A stretch of DNA of 64,000 bases from an uncultured Ruminococcus sp. (GCA_947627275.1 CANQVK010000008.1:29289-93288), one strand, 5' to 3'. Counted from the first letter of the stretch, positions 48,888 through 58,605 are shown. A program made the numbers and translations. The notes: generated by a model from the sequence alone, not told the origin.

Positions 48888-50537
48888 TTACTCTACTGAT
48901 ATGATATAATAGTAGACCGGCTGTCCGCCGTTGACCAGCATGACCTCGATCTTATCGCTGAGCTTTGACTGGAGAAGCTGCTGGAGTTCTTCGGCGTTTT
49001 CCTCGGTAACGTCCGAGCCGTAAATAACGGTAACGTAGCTTGCGCCGCTTTTTACAAGCTTTTTCACAAGCTTCAAAGCAGCCCTCGAAATATCCTTATC
49101 GGTAAAGGAAAGCTTGCCGTTGTCGAGAGCGAGTATCTCGCCTTCCTTTATGGAATGCCCCTCGAACTCGGAATCGCGGGCGGCAAAAGTGATAAGTCCC
49201 GTTGACACCTTTTCAAACGCCTTTGTCATATTTATGCGGTTTTCCGACAGATCGGCACATTCGTCAAACGCCATCATAGCGGAAATTCCCTGCGGTATAG
49301 TCCGTGTCTGAAGAACGCATACGTTGCGGTCGGTAAGCTTGACAGCCTGCTCCGCCGCCATGATGATATTTTTATTATTCGGGAGTACGAATACGGTTTT
49401 AGCCGGAGTCGAAAGAATAGCGCGAAGAATGTCGTCGGTGGAGGGATTCATAGTCTGACCGCCCTTTACAACTACGTCCGCACCTAAATCCTCGAACAAT
49501 GAAACAAGACCGTGACCTGCCGCAACTGCTACGAATCCAAGTTCCTTCTCAGGTTCGGCAGGAGTAAAGCCCGCCTGAAGCTCCTGAACCTCCCTGACCT
49601 TATTTTCGTGCTGAATGCGCATATTTTCAATTTTCGGACGAGGGTCGTTGAGGAACACGCCGAATTCCAAAGCCTTTTGCAGAGCATTTCCGGGATTGTC
49701 GGTATGTACGTGTACCTTGATTATTTTTTCATCGTCCACCACAACAACGCAGTCTCCGATAGTTTCAAGGTACGCGCGAAGCATGAACGGATCGGGGCAA
49801 TCCTCATTTTTTCGCAGCATAAATTCCGTGCAGTAGGTGTAAGTAATATCGCCGTCATATTCGCTTACGGCGGTGCGGAACGAATCTTCGGAGCGTTCGG
49901 CGGACTTTTCAGCAGGCTCTGCGATCTTGCCCCCTGCAAAAACATCGCTCATTGCACGTATGATAATTGCGAAGCCCATGCCGCCTGCGTCAACAACTCC
50001 AGCCTTTTTGAGCTGAGGGAGCATTTCGGTAGTTTTAGCGAGAACATTCTCCGCCTCGCCGCATACGTCCTGCCAGAAAAGGATGTCGCTGCTTGTGGAT
50101 ACAGCGGACTCCTTAGCCTTTGCGGCGGCAGCCTTTGAAACTGTAAGTATAGTACCCTCGACAGGCTTCATGACCGCCTTGTAAGCCGCCTGTACGCCCA
50201 GTTCAAGGGAATTTGCAAAGTGACTGCAATCCGCTTCGGAAAGTCCCGAAAGCCCCTTTGACATACCTCTGAAAAGCAGGGACAGGATAACGCCCGAGTT
50301 TCCCCTTGCTCCCCTCAGCAGCGCCGAAGCGGTAACGGAAGCGACCTCGGAAATATGCACGTTGTCGGGCATTCTTCTAAGCTCGTCAACGGCGTTTCCG
50401 ATAGTCATGGACATATTCGTACCCGTGTCGCCGTCGGGAACGGGATATACGTTAAGCTCGTCAACCTCTCGTTTTCTGTTGTTTATGGTAATTGCGGCAG
50501 AAATAACCGCATCTCTGAATAAAGCGCCGTTTATCAA
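48888..50537 (-). CDS. DAK2-domain protein, FakA/YloV-like fatty acid kinase
   Basis: This 549-aa protein has an N-terminal DAK2 kinase domain (LNVYPVPDGDTGTNMSMT with Mg-binding Asp residues; LLRGARGNSGVILSLLFRG). The middle contains HVHTDNPGNAL and the C-terminus a DegV-like fold (KTVFVLPNNKNIIMAA). FakA phosphorylates fatty acids bound to FakB. No fakB is near. I chose TTG 50537 (MINGALFRDAVISAA) because GGAGG lies eight bases before it; a start 11 codons upstream would place the ribosome site inside the gene. Confidence 0.85.
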   Translation of the reverse strand: MINGALFRDAVISAAITINNRKREVDELNVYPVPDGDTGTNMSMTIGNAVDELRRMPDNVHISEVASVTASALLRGARGNSGVILSLLFRGMSKGLSGLSEADCSHFANSLELGVQAAYKAVMKPVEGTILTVSKAAAAKAKESAVSTSSDILFWQDVCGEAENVLAKTTEMLPQLKKAGVVDAGGMGFAIIIRAMSDVFAGGKIAEPAEKSAERSEDSFRTAVSEYDGDITYTYCTEFMLRKNEDCPDPFMLRAYLETIGDCVVVVDDEKIIKVHVHTDNPGNALQKALEFGVFLNDPRPKIENMRIQHENKVREVQELQAGFTPAEPEKELGFVAVAAGHGLVSLFEDLGADVVVKGGQTMNPSTDDILRAILSTPAKTVFVLPNNKNIIMAAEQAVKLTDRNVCVLQTRTIPQGISAMMAFDECADLSENRINMTKAFEKVSTGLITFAARDSEFEGHSIKEGEILALDNGKLSFTDKDISRAALKLVKKLVKSGASYVTVIYGSDVTEENAEELQQLLQSKLSDKIEVMLVNGGQPVYYYIISVE

Positions 50538-50608
50538 AATATAAACCTCCTGTTTTGCCACTGTATACAACTTTATCGAGGGACAGTGTTTTTTAGTTAA
50601 CTGTTCAA

Positions 50609-52207
50609 TTAATAATTATCAGGTAAATCGTTTTCAAGCAGGACTATTTTTTTCTTATCCGTTTGATATACCTGCACCTTTGCAAGTGCGTCGTTTAAAT
50701 TATCGGCAACGTAAACCTTCTCCATATCATAGCCCGAAGCCTTTATGCCGTTATAAATAGGCACAGTCTGATTTTTACCGACAAGGACAATATAATCGCA
50801 GGCTTTCGCCGCCTCCTGTCCGAACTCGTAGTTAAGCTCCTCCTGCTTTGCCCCGAGTTCGACCATTCCGGGAGTTACAAGTATCCGGCAGGCATCGAAA
50901 AGTCCCAGTACGGCAAGAGCCGCACGGCATCCGTTGGGGTTGGAGTTGTAGGCGTCATCGATAAACGTCACGCCGTTTCCCTTATCCAAAAGCTGCAAAC
51001 GGTGCGGAACTGCGGCTATACGCTTCACGGGCAGTACAAGCTTTTCCATTGGTATGCCCGTTCCGACAGCGTAAGCTATTGCGCCGAGAAGATTCTGCAC
51101 GTTATGCTCGCCCAAAAGCTTTGTCGTATAGCGGCACGTCTGTCCCTCCGGCGAAATTACGATAAACTCCGTACCACGGTCGGAAACGGTAACGTCGGCA
51201 GCTCTCCAGTCGTTGCCCTCCCGCAAGCCGTAGGTCACGGCGTTGGGGTAATCGGGAGCTTTTTTGCGGATAAGCTCGTTATCGCCGTTGAGATAAATTT
51301 TTCCGAGAGCCGATATGCTGTCCGCAAGCTCGAATTTGGTATTTACAACATTCTCGATAGAACCGAAAGTCTCCAAATGCTGAGGTCCAACGGAAGTAAT
51401 TATGCCGTCATGGGGATTCGCTATATCGCAAAGCTCCTTTATCTCGTGAACGCGTCTTGCGCCCATTTCACAGATAAAATATTCGTGAGTAGGCTTAAGG
51501 TCACGGCGGACTGTTATCGTAACGCCCATTGGAGTATTGAAGCTTTCGGGAGTTTTCAGAGTCTCGTACTGTGAGCTGAGAAGTTCGCTGAGATAAAATT
51601 TCATTGAAGTCTTGCCGTAGCTGCCCGTGATTCCAACTTTATGAAGATTCGGACAGGCGGCAAGCATTTTTTTAGCGTCGTTGATGTACCACTTCTGAAT
51701 GGATTTTTCAAGCGGCTTGTTTATTATATTTGCAAGCGGTACAAGTATGGGAGTAAGATACAATGCACTTCCGATTGATAAAGCTCCCAAAAAAGTTGAA
51801 AGGGGTACTGCTGAATCAGGTAAACCAGAGGGTACGAAAACATGATAAATTGCCGGTGCGTAAAATATTGCAACCAATATAAAATAAGTAGTCATCATTC
51901 TTTTTACACGTGCTGTATATTTGAGTGGCTTTTTGAATTTTTTTGAGGGTTTATTGGCTATTATAAAAAACAAATTCATTGCACACAGCAGTGATAAAAA
52001 CAATTTTTTCGGGAATATAAGCAACGCAAACTGTACTATGAAAAGTACAAGCGGAAAAATATATCTCTTGAAATTCTTTTTAATCCACCAACAATGCTCG
52101 GGGGTTTTGTAGCCGTTAAGCTGTAACATATGCAGTTCACGGAGTCCGTAAAATATTATGCCGACAAGTGCTATAACGGCGTATATGCAGAAAAATATAG
52201 TATACAT
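50609..52207 (-). CDS. Mur ligase family protein with N-terminal membrane domain (MurF-like)
   Basis: This 532-aa protein has about five membrane helices in the first 170 residues, where ordinary MurF has its UDP-binding domain. It then has a Mur ligase core: ATP loop GITGSYGKTSMKFYL, FICEMGARRVHEIKELCDIANP, and FIDDAYNSNPNGCRAAL in the C-terminal half. MurF adds D-Ala-D-Ala to the UDP-MurNAc-tripeptide; the membrane-linked variant may act on another substrate. ATG 52207 is spaced correctly from AAGGAG. The alpha/beta hydrolase lies 12 bp upstream, so they form an operon. Confidence 0.8.
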   Translation of the reverse strand: MYTIFFCIYAVIALVGIIFYGLRELHMLQLNGYKTPEHCWWIKKNFKRYIFPLVLFIVQFALLIFPKKLFLSLLCAMNLFFIIANKPSKKFKKPLKYTARVKRMMTTYFILVAIFYAPAIYHVFVPSGLPDSAVPLSTFLGALSIGSALYLTPILVPLANIINKPLEKSIQKWYINDAKKMLAACPNLHKVGITGSYGKTSMKFYLSELLSSQYETLKTPESFNTPMGVTITVRRDLKPTHEYFICEMGARRVHEIKELCDIANPHDGIITSVGPQHLETFGSIENVVNTKFELADSISALGKIYLNGDNELIRKKAPDYPNAVTYGLREGNDWRAADVTVSDRGTEFIVISPEGQTCRYTTKLLGEHNVQNLLGAIAYAVGTGIPMEKLVLPVKRIAAVPHRLQLLDKGNGVTFIDDAYNSNPNGCRAALAVLGLFDACRILVTPGMVELGAKQEELNYEFGQEAAKACDYIVLVGKNQTVPIYNGIKASGYDMEKVYVADNLNDALAKVQVYQTDKKKIVLLENDLPDNY

Positions 52208-52219
52208 CAAATAATCTCC

Positions 52220-52993
52220 TTATTCTTCAATCTTCATGAATGAACACATTACACGGTTGAAAGTATACTGCTGGTCAAGGAACGAATAATGCCCTGCGTT
52301 TTCGAGCTTTACAAGTCCGGCGTCGGGGATAAGCTTCTCCATTTTTTCGCCGTCCGAAAGCGGAGTAGCCGTATCGTTCACGCCCCATATAAGGAGCGTC
52401 GGGCATTTGATATTCGGCAAAAGCGGCTCTAAGTCCTCGTTTACCGTCTTGACAAGCACCTGTCTCATTAAGGGGGACGCCGCCGCATAGTCCGCGCTGC
52501 CCATTTTCTTGCGGAAGTTCTCCAGTGCGTCGGGAGCTATTTTCTGCACGATACCCATTGACAGTATCGCCTTGCCTGCCTTATAATAATAGGTGCGGAA
52601 GCTTTTTTTATTGCTTTTCGGCGGAAGTATTCCCGCGCTGTCAACAAGGATAATTTTCGTTATCTCAAAAGGCAGATCCTTGCGGCTGTTGAGCTTGATT
52701 ATCACTCGTCCGCCGAAGGAATGTCCCAGAAGCATGACTTTTTTTGTATCGTGATCTTTAAGGAAGTCGATAACGAAATCCGCATAGTCGTCAACGCACC
52801 ATGCAGAGGGCGGTTCTTCGCTTTCCCCAAAGCCCGGCATATCCATAGCGATAACCGTATATTTTTTGGAAAGCAGCTCGATAAGATTGGCGAAAAGCTT
52901 TATATTGCTGCCCCAGCCGTGGAGGAGTACGATAATGTCTCCCTCGCCTTTCTGTTCGTAATTTATTTTGATGCCGTTTACACTCTTTACCAT
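52220..52993 (-). CDS. Alpha/beta hydrolase
   Basis: This 257-aa protein has an oxyanion block VLLHGWGSNIKLF, nucleophile elbow LLGHSFGGRV (Ser), acidic residue in LLIWGVNDTATP and His in ENAGHYSFLDQ, the full catalytic triad of the Abhydrolase_1 family. No signal peptide is seen, so it is cytoplasmic. ATG 52993 has GGAGG five bases upstream; longer starts run into the promoter. Co-transcription with the membrane Mur ligase suggests a cell-wall link, but the substrate is unknown. Confidence 0.85.
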   Translation of the reverse strand: MVKSVNGIKINYEQKGEGDIIVLLHGWGSNIKLFANLIELLSKKYTVIAMDMPGFGESEEPPSAWCVDDYADFVIDFLKDHDTKKVMLLGHSFGGRVIIKLNSRKDLPFEITKIILVDSAGILPPKSNKKSFRTYYYKAGKAILSMGIVQKIAPDALENFRKKMGSADYAAASPLMRQVLVKTVNEDLEPLLPNIKCPTLLIWGVNDTATPLSDGEKMEKLIPDAGLVKLENAGHYSFLDQQYTFNRVMCSFMKIEE

Positions 52994-53057
52994 TTCATCC
53001 TCCATATAAAGATGATATTCTATTCTATGTTTTCTTTCATTGGCGTATACACTACTT

Positions 53058-53086
53058 ATTATATCACGGCGACAGCATATTGTCAA
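53058..53086 (-). promoter_or_regulatory. Promoter of the hydrolase-Mur ligase operon
   Basis: On the minus strand TTGACA (53081-53086), a 17-bp spacer and TATAAT (53058-53063) lie 65 bp upstream of the hydrolase start; both hexamers are perfect. Confidence 0.87.
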
Positions 53087-53270
53087 TTGATTTGAAAGAA
53101 AAATCACGGAAATACCCCCTCCAAAGCGATCAGATATATTTTTTATTTTTAACTTAAAAAACTTCGTCTTTTTTGCCTTTTAAAATCACTTATATATAGG
53201 ACGAGTTTCTATATTCGCAATTCTTCACTCTCAAAGCAGAAAAAATTAAATTTCCAAGGAGTTGATCATT

Positions 53271-54593
53271 ATGAAAAAAACTGTCGCTTTTCTTGTCTCA
53301 TCGCTTCTTTTGACCTCATGCAGCTCGCAAACCAAAGACAAAGCCGTTTCCGAACCCATAGAACAAGCTCCCACAGAGCATGTTTTTGTGGAATATCACG
53401 AAACTGATTTCACCGATGTTCCTGTAAAGCTTAATAAACAGGATACTGCGCCGCCTATAGCTGTGAAGTCATACGACCTGACGGGAATCGAATTTGAAAA
53501 AAAGCAGTCTCCGTGTAAGCTGCCCGAAAATCGTAACAAATATCTTCCGCAGATTATAATCGACGGGCAGAATATGTCTTTCGTGCTTGACGAAGAACCT
53601 CACCCTGACGCTGAAAAAAATTATTTTGACCCGCTTCTTGAACCTACTCTGCCGGATATAGCAGCGGAAGCCTTTGACGGTGAAAATCTGTACTATATTG
53701 CCGATTACGATAATATTTGCAGCGGATATACAAGCCACTGTTGTTATGATATTTACAAATACTCCATCGAGACAGGCGAAAACACATGCGTTTACAGTTG
53801 TTCCGATCTTTCCGCAAGAATGCCTTTTTCCATGAAGTGCTACAACGGCAGTCTTTGGCTGATGCGGCTCGACGAGGTTTACACGGTATTCCGTCTTGAC
53901 GAGGAAAACGGCGAATTTACGGACTTCCACGATTTCCCAAAAGCAGACAACGCCTCGTTTTATCAGCACAGCGATGACGAGCTTATGGCGGCTTTTGTAA
54001 ATTATACGGAAACTGAAAACGATACGTCGGAGGAATACGCCTTATGGGAATATCTCGTCGATTCGGGAGAATGGAACGAGATTTACAGAAGCGAATCAAT
54101 GCCTGCAATGAACTGCGGAAAAATAATCAGCGAAAAATCCGATAACCGTACTATAAAAATCGAGAGCGAAGATTTTTTGCTGAACACAGAAATACGCGGC
54201 GCAAAGCTTAAAGCGGTTTCCGAAAATCAACTGACACTTATGTCGGAAGACAATATTTCCACAATTTTATATACATACAACCTGACGGATATGGAGAGAT
54301 ACGTTCTCGATGTCTCTAATGTGAGCAGATATATGTCCGTATATCCAATGGGCGATAATCTGATCATGGGCGGTATAAACGGCAGCCATTACTTTTATGC
54401 CATTCCTGAATTAGGTTCATATTTCAGCCTTATCAAAGCGGAGGACGATGAAGTTATCCGTGTACATCCCTACGGCGAAAAAACTGCGCTTATAAAATAC
54501 AACATGGAAAATAACTATTTTACGTCACCCAACGGTTTGGTTTACGAGCCGGTAAACGCTCCCGTTCTCAAGGAACTGGTCGTTGTGGGCTAA
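53271..54593 (+). CDS. Lipoprotein, paralogue 1 of a tandem pair
   Basis: This 440-aa protein has a lipoprotein signal MKKTVAFLVSSLLLTSCSS (lipobox LTSC) and an acidic linker SEPIEQAPTEHVF. A large extracytoplasmic domain contains repeated FDGENLYYIADYDN, YNGSLWLMRLDE and YTVFRLDEENGEFTDF units, suggesting a beta-propeller. It aligns along its length with the next gene (same linker, same LCxLPENR and YTYNL blocks). AAGGAG lies about nine bases before ATG 53271. The family is not recognised. Confidence 0.75.
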   Translation: MKKTVAFLVSSLLLTSCSSQTKDKAVSEPIEQAPTEHVFVEYHETDFTDVPVKLNKQDTAPPIAVKSYDLTGIEFEKKQSPCKLPENRNKYLPQIIIDGQNMSFVLDEEPHPDAEKNYFDPLLEPTLPDIAAEAFDGENLYYIADYDNICSGYTSHCCYDIYKYSIETGENTCVYSCSDLSARMPFSMKCYNGSLWLMRLDEVYTVFRLDEENGEFTDFHDFPKADNASFYQHSDDELMAAFVNYTETENDTSEEYALWEYLVDSGEWNEIYRSESMPAMNCGKIISEKSDNRTIKIESEDFLLNTEIRGAKLKAVSENQLTLMSEDNISTILYTYNLTDMERYVLDVSNVSRYMSVYPMGDNLIMGGINGSHYFYAIPELGSYFSLIKAEDDEVIRVHPYGEKTALIKYNMENNYFTSPNGLVYEPVNAPVLKELVVVG

Positions 54594-54644
54594 ATTACGC
54601 CAAATTATTTTGTTGTTTGCCATAAAATACAAGGAGAAAATATT

Positions 54645-55958
54645 ATGAAAAAAATTATGACGATTATTGTTTCGACGCTTTTTTTGACCTCATGCAGTTC
54701 AAAAACCAACGACAACGCCGTTTCCGAACCCATAGAACAAGCTCCCACGGAACCTGTTTTCACGGAATATTCTGCCGATGAATTTACCGATATATCGGTA
54801 AATATCAATAAGCAGGACACGCCTCCGCCGGCAGAGATAAAGGAGTACGACCTTTCAGAAATAAGATTTGGTGAAAAAATTCCGCCATGTCATCTGCCCG
54901 AAAACCGAAAAGATTATTTTGAATTTCCGTTCGCCGTTCAGGACGGAAGTCAAGAAGCTGCTAATGAGGAGTACCTTGAAAAAAACAAAGAAGCTTTCGA
55001 TACGCCCTGTAAACCGAATATTACAGCTGCCGCATTTGACGGCGAACGTATTTACTACATCGTTGACTACGACAATCATTCTTACATGAACTGCTCTCAT
55101 TGCTTTGATATTTACAGATACGATCCGAAAACAAACGAAAATACATGTGTTTTTGAATATTCGGATGTTTCCGAATATATTGACCCCCTCCAGATAAAAT
55201 GGCATGACGGCGGTATCTGGCTGAGCGGCAACGATTCGCTTGATTGGCTGAGCGGCAACGATTCGACCGATGCGGCAATATACCGTGTTGACGAGGAAAC
55301 GGGCGAGATCACGAAAGTCAAGACGTTTGCAGACTGCTATTATGCCTCGTTTTATGAATACAGCGGCGACAGTCTTATTGTCGATATAAATACAAGTCAT
55401 TACGAGCTTTGGAAACACAATGACGAAACAAATGAATGGGACAAGATCTACAGCGATGAAAAATTTCCGAAAATGTACTGCGGAGAAATTGTTTCCGAAA
55501 ATGTTGCAGACCGTGAACTCACCATTGAATGCAACAGCTTCAAACTTAATACGGGACTTCGCAAAGGCAGTCTTGAAGCGGCTTCCCGAAACAATTTATC
55601 CTTTATAACTCTGGACAGCGTATCGTCCACGCTCTATACCTACAATCTGCCCGAAAAAGAACGCTATATCCTCGACCTGACAGGCATCGGCGAATCCATA
55701 CGCGCATATCCTCTCGGCGACAACGTGATATTGAAACAGGGCGACGGCTATTTTGCGTATGTTATTCCCGAGCTTGGAGCAGTATTCAGCCTGATGAGTT
55801 CAAGTATGGACGAGACGGCATATTCCGCAATACACGGCAGAAAAGCTGCTCTTTTGAAAACTGCCGAACCGAAGAACATAAGTTTTTCAACCGGCAACAT
55901 AAATTTCAACACCTCGAAAGAGCCGCTGCTCAAAAAATTGCTGATTATTGAAGAATAG
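54645..55958 (+). CDS. Lipoprotein, paralogue 2 of a tandem pair
   Basis: This 437-aa protein has lipobox LTSC in MKKIMTIIVSTLFLTSCSS and shares linker and propeller-like layout with the gene before it, 51 bp upstream. Shared blocks include VSEPIEQAPTEPVF, FDGERIYYIVDYDN, STLYTYNLPEKERYILDL and IPELGAVFSL. It contains a nine-residue in-frame tandem duplication (WLSGNDSLD then WLSGNDSTD, about 55210-55270). The two genes are clearly a local duplication. Function is unknown. Confidence 0.75.
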   Translation: MKKIMTIIVSTLFLTSCSSKTNDNAVSEPIEQAPTEPVFTEYSADEFTDISVNINKQDTPPPAEIKEYDLSEIRFGEKIPPCHLPENRKDYFEFPFAVQDGSQEAANEEYLEKNKEAFDTPCKPNITAAAFDGERIYYIVDYDNHSYMNCSHCFDIYRYDPKTNENTCVFEYSDVSEYIDPLQIKWHDGGIWLSGNDSLDWLSGNDSTDAAIYRVDEETGEITKVKTFADCYYASFYEYSGDSLIVDINTSHYELWKHNDETNEWDKIYSDEKFPKMYCGEIVSENVADRELTIECNSFKLNTGLRKGSLEAASRNNLSFITLDSVSSTLYTYNLPEKERYILDLTGIGESIRAYPLGDNVILKQGDGYFAYVIPELGAVFSLMSSSMDETAYSAIHGRKAALLKTAEPKNISFSTGNINFNTSKEPLLKKLLIIEE

Positions 55959-55967
55959 ATTTTAAAA

Positions 55968-56165
55968 GCATCGTCTACAACTTAAGCTAACTAACATTGG
56001 GATTCCAAAGGGACGGTGTCCCTTTGGCGGAGTCCAGAGGCAGCGCCTCTGGTGGGGTGCGGGGCAAAGCCCTGCATAGCGTTTAAGCGCTCCGCAAAGG
56101 GTGAATTTCAAAACAGTCCTGCGGACTGTTTTGAAAGAGGGCACGCCGTGTCCCTACAAATTCAG
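55968..56165 (-). repeat. Family A-type composite repeat upstream of recG
   Basis: The left end CGTCTACAACTTAAGC matches the family A terminus. It then runs through GGGATTCCAAAGGGACGGTG, a CCAGAGGCAGCGCCTCTGG palindrome, GCGTTTAAGCGCTCCGCAAA and AACAGTCCTGCGGACTGTT. This is nearly the reverse complement of 16795-16985. It encodes nothing recognisable. Confidence 0.65.
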
Positions 56166-56216
56166 AGTTTCGCACTTTTTTAAAAATTGATCTCCATGTT
56201 AAAATTTACTTCCGTC

Positions 56217-56244
56217 TTGACATTTTTTCAATTTATGCTATAAT
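56217..56244 (+). promoter_or_regulatory. Promoter of recG
   Basis: TTGACA (56217-56222), a 16-bp spacer and TATAAT (56239-56244) lie 83 bp before the recG ATG. Confidence 0.82.
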
Positions 56245-56254
56245 AAGTATAACC

Positions 56255-56296
56255 GCAGACAATGTTCGCCGTCTAAAGAGTGGGGACATTGTCTGC
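56255..56296 (+). promoter_or_regulatory. Inverted repeat in the recG leader
   Basis: GCAGACAATGT (56255-56265) and ACATTGTCTGC (56286-56296) are a perfect 11-bp inverted repeat around 20 bp. It starts about ten bases after the -10, so it would form a hairpin at the very 5' end of the transcript, or serve as an operator. There is no T run, so it is not a terminator. Confidence 0.6.
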
Positions 56297-56326
56297 AATT
56301 ATATGTAATAAAGGGGAGGGAAATAA

Positions 56327-58363
56327 ATGGCTTCCGATCTGTTTTCGGACATTGAATACCTGAAAGGCGTAGGAAAAGCTAAAGGTGAAAAATACCGCAA
56401 ACTCGGGATAACGACACCTTATGAACTGCTGTACCATATACCGAGGGATTATCTGGATTTCCGCACGCATGTCCCGATAATGCAGGCGGAGCTTGAAGCG
56501 TTCAACATTCTTAAGCTCACCATTACAAAAAAACTTCCCCCGAAAAGAATAAGAAGCGGTCTTGTTGTATGCAACGCCGCCGCTACGGACGGTATAGACA
56601 ATATTCTCGTTGTCGTCTACAATAACGTCTACAGCTTTCACGCCATGAAAGAGTTTCAGACCTATTATATGTACGGCAAGGTCACAGGCGGCTTTACGCA
56701 GCGGGAAATTTTCTCGCCGACCTATATCTCCGCCGATTCGCCCGAGCTTATCCAGCCGCTTTACAAGCTTACGCAGGGACTTGCGGTAAACGCCGTCCGC
56801 ACAAATATGAAGCAGGCTATTGCGCTTCTGCAAAGCTCCCCTTTTGAAACGCTGCCCGAATATATCAGAAAAAAATACGATCTCCCCGAGCTTGTATGGG
56901 CGCTGAAAAACATACACTTCCCCGAAAGCGGTAAGTCCGCCGAATATGCGCGCAGACGCATCGCTTTTGAGGAGCTTCTGAAATTCCAGCTCGGTATGCT
57001 CATGCTTAAACTCCGCAGAAAAAGCTCTACGCCGTTTGTCATGGACAGCTCGCTGTCTATGGCGGATTTCTACGCCGCTCTCCCCTTTGAACTGACCGAG
57101 GGACAGTCCAACGCCGTAAATGAAATTATTGCCGACCTTTGCAGCGGTTCTTCCATGAATCGGCTTCTACAGGGCGATGTCGGAAGCGGCAAGACCGCCG
57201 TTGCCGCCGCCGCCTGCTGCTTTGCAGCAAAAAACGGCTTTCAGTCGGCGATAATGGCTCCTACTGAAATTCTCGCCGTTCAGCATTTCAAGACCTTCAA
57301 AGCCTTTCTTGAACCGCTGGGTATCAGCGTTGCCCTGCTTACGGGTTCAACGCCGCCGAAACAAAAGTCCGAAATACGCCAAATGCTCCTTTCTGGAGAA
57401 ATAAACGTCATTGCAGGCACTCATGCGATAATTCAGAAGGACGTGGAATACAAGGCTCTCGGACTTGTTATAACCGATGAACAGCATCGCTTCGGCGTAG
57501 CTCAGAGGGCGGCTCTTGCGGAAAAAGGGGATTCCCCTCACCGCCTGATAATGTCCGCTACTCCCATACCCCGTACCCTTGCTCTGAATATCTTCGGCGA
57601 TCTCGACGTAACGAGCATACGGCAGCTCCCGAAAGGCAGAAGTCCTGTAAAGACCTATGCCGTTACGGGTAAAAAGCGTGAGGGAGCGTTCGGATTTCTC
57701 CGTGCAAGACTTGACGAGGGCAGACAGGCTTATGTGGTATGCCCTATGATAGAGGATTCGGAAAGCGAGCTTTTCGCCGTCAGATCATATGCGGAAAACG
57801 CCGCCGCAACTACCTTGAAAGGCTATTCAACGGCTCTGCTTCACGGCAAAATGAAGCCTGCCGAAAAAGAAGATGTCATGGAAAGATTCAGTCGGGGCGA
57901 GATACAGGCTCTTATATGTACGACCGTTGTGGAAGTCGGCGTAGACGTGCCTAATGCGGCTGTCATGATAATAGAAAATGCCGAGAGATTCGGACTTTCT
58001 CAGCTTCACCAACTGCGCGGACGCGTTGGCAGAGGAAAATTTGAAAGTACCTGCATTCTTATAACCGACAATAAAAACGAGGACTGCATCCGCCGCATGA
58101 AAATAATATCGTCTACTACGGACGGCTTTAAAATAGCTCAGGAGGACTTGGAACTGCGAGGTCCGGGCGACTTTTTCGGCAGCGCACAGCACGGTCTGCC
58201 GCCGCTGAAAACCGCTTCGGCTGCGGACGTTACCGAGCTTTCCGAGGAGGTGCGCCGCTGCGCCGAGGAGCTTCTGCGCAGCGATCCTGCCCTCGACAGA
58301 CCCGAACACAGAGCAATTAAAATAGATACCCTTAAATTGTTCAATAAAGACGTTGTGGGCTGA
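56327..58363 (+). CDS. recG: ATP-dependent DNA helicase RecG
   Basis: This 678-aa fork-reversal helicase has an N-terminal wedge domain (start DIEYLKGVGKAKGEKYRKLGI; OB-fold at about 60-150), then helicase motifs: I LLQGDVGSGKTAVA, II VITDEQHRFGV, III MSATPIPRTLAL, IV-VI ending TTVVEVGVDVPNAAVM and QLHQLRGRVGRG. The C-terminal LRGPGDFFGSAQHGLP block is RecG-specific. A GGGGAGGG site precedes the ATG. Full length. Confidence 0.97.
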   Translation: MASDLFSDIEYLKGVGKAKGEKYRKLGITTPYELLYHIPRDYLDFRTHVPIMQAELEAFNILKLTITKKLPPKRIRSGLVVCNAAATDGIDNILVVVYNNVYSFHAMKEFQTYYMYGKVTGGFTQREIFSPTYISADSPELIQPLYKLTQGLAVNAVRTNMKQAIALLQSSPFETLPEYIRKKYDLPELVWALKNIHFPESGKSAEYARRRIAFEELLKFQLGMLMLKLRRKSSTPFVMDSSLSMADFYAALPFELTEGQSNAVNEIIADLCSGSSMNRLLQGDVGSGKTAVAAAACCFAAKNGFQSAIMAPTEILAVQHFKTFKAFLEPLGISVALLTGSTPPKQKSEIRQMLLSGEINVIAGTHAIIQKDVEYKALGLVITDEQHRFGVAQRAALAEKGDSPHRLIMSATPIPRTLALNIFGDLDVTSIRQLPKGRSPVKTYAVTGKKREGAFGFLRARLDEGRQAYVVCPMIEDSESELFAVRSYAENAAATTLKGYSTALLHGKMKPAEKEDVMERFSRGEIQALICTTVVEVGVDVPNAAVMIIENAERFGLSQLHQLRGRVGRGKFESTCILITDNKNEDCIRRMKIISSTTDGFKIAQEDLELRGPGDFFGSAQHGLPPLKTASAADVTELSEEVRRCAEELLRSDPALDRPEHRAIKIDTLKLFNKDVVG

Positions 58364-58374
58364 ATGCGCGATTG

Positions 58375-58435
58375 TCACTAACTTAAGAGATTCCAAAGGA
58401 GCGACCCCTTTGGAATCTCTTAAGTTGTGGATATT
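58375..58435. repeat. Short palindrome built from family A termini
   Basis: ACTAACTTAAGAGATTCCAA, seven intervening bases of the hairpin, and its complement ending CTCTTAAGTTGTGGAT form a palindrome of about 55 bp just after recG. It looks like two family A ends joined, and may also end recG transcription. Confidence 0.65.
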
Positions 58436-58522
58436 GGCTTCCGAGGAGGTCTGATATACTCCCAAATTTATAACAGCGAAATTAGTAAATAATTATTTTT
58501 TCAAAAAATATATTTAAATCTA

Positions 58523-58551
58523 TTGTAAAAATCTTTTTCATATGATATAAT
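58523..58551 (+). promoter_or_regulatory. Promoter of the Asp23-family gene and ddl
   Basis: TTGTAA (58523-58528), a 17-bp spacer and TATAAT (58546-58551) lie 54 bp before the start codon. Confidence 0.7.
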
Positions 58552-58605
58552 ATAAGTGTATAACTAAAAATCACAATGCTTATGGCAAAAAAAGGGGTGT
58601 GCTGA

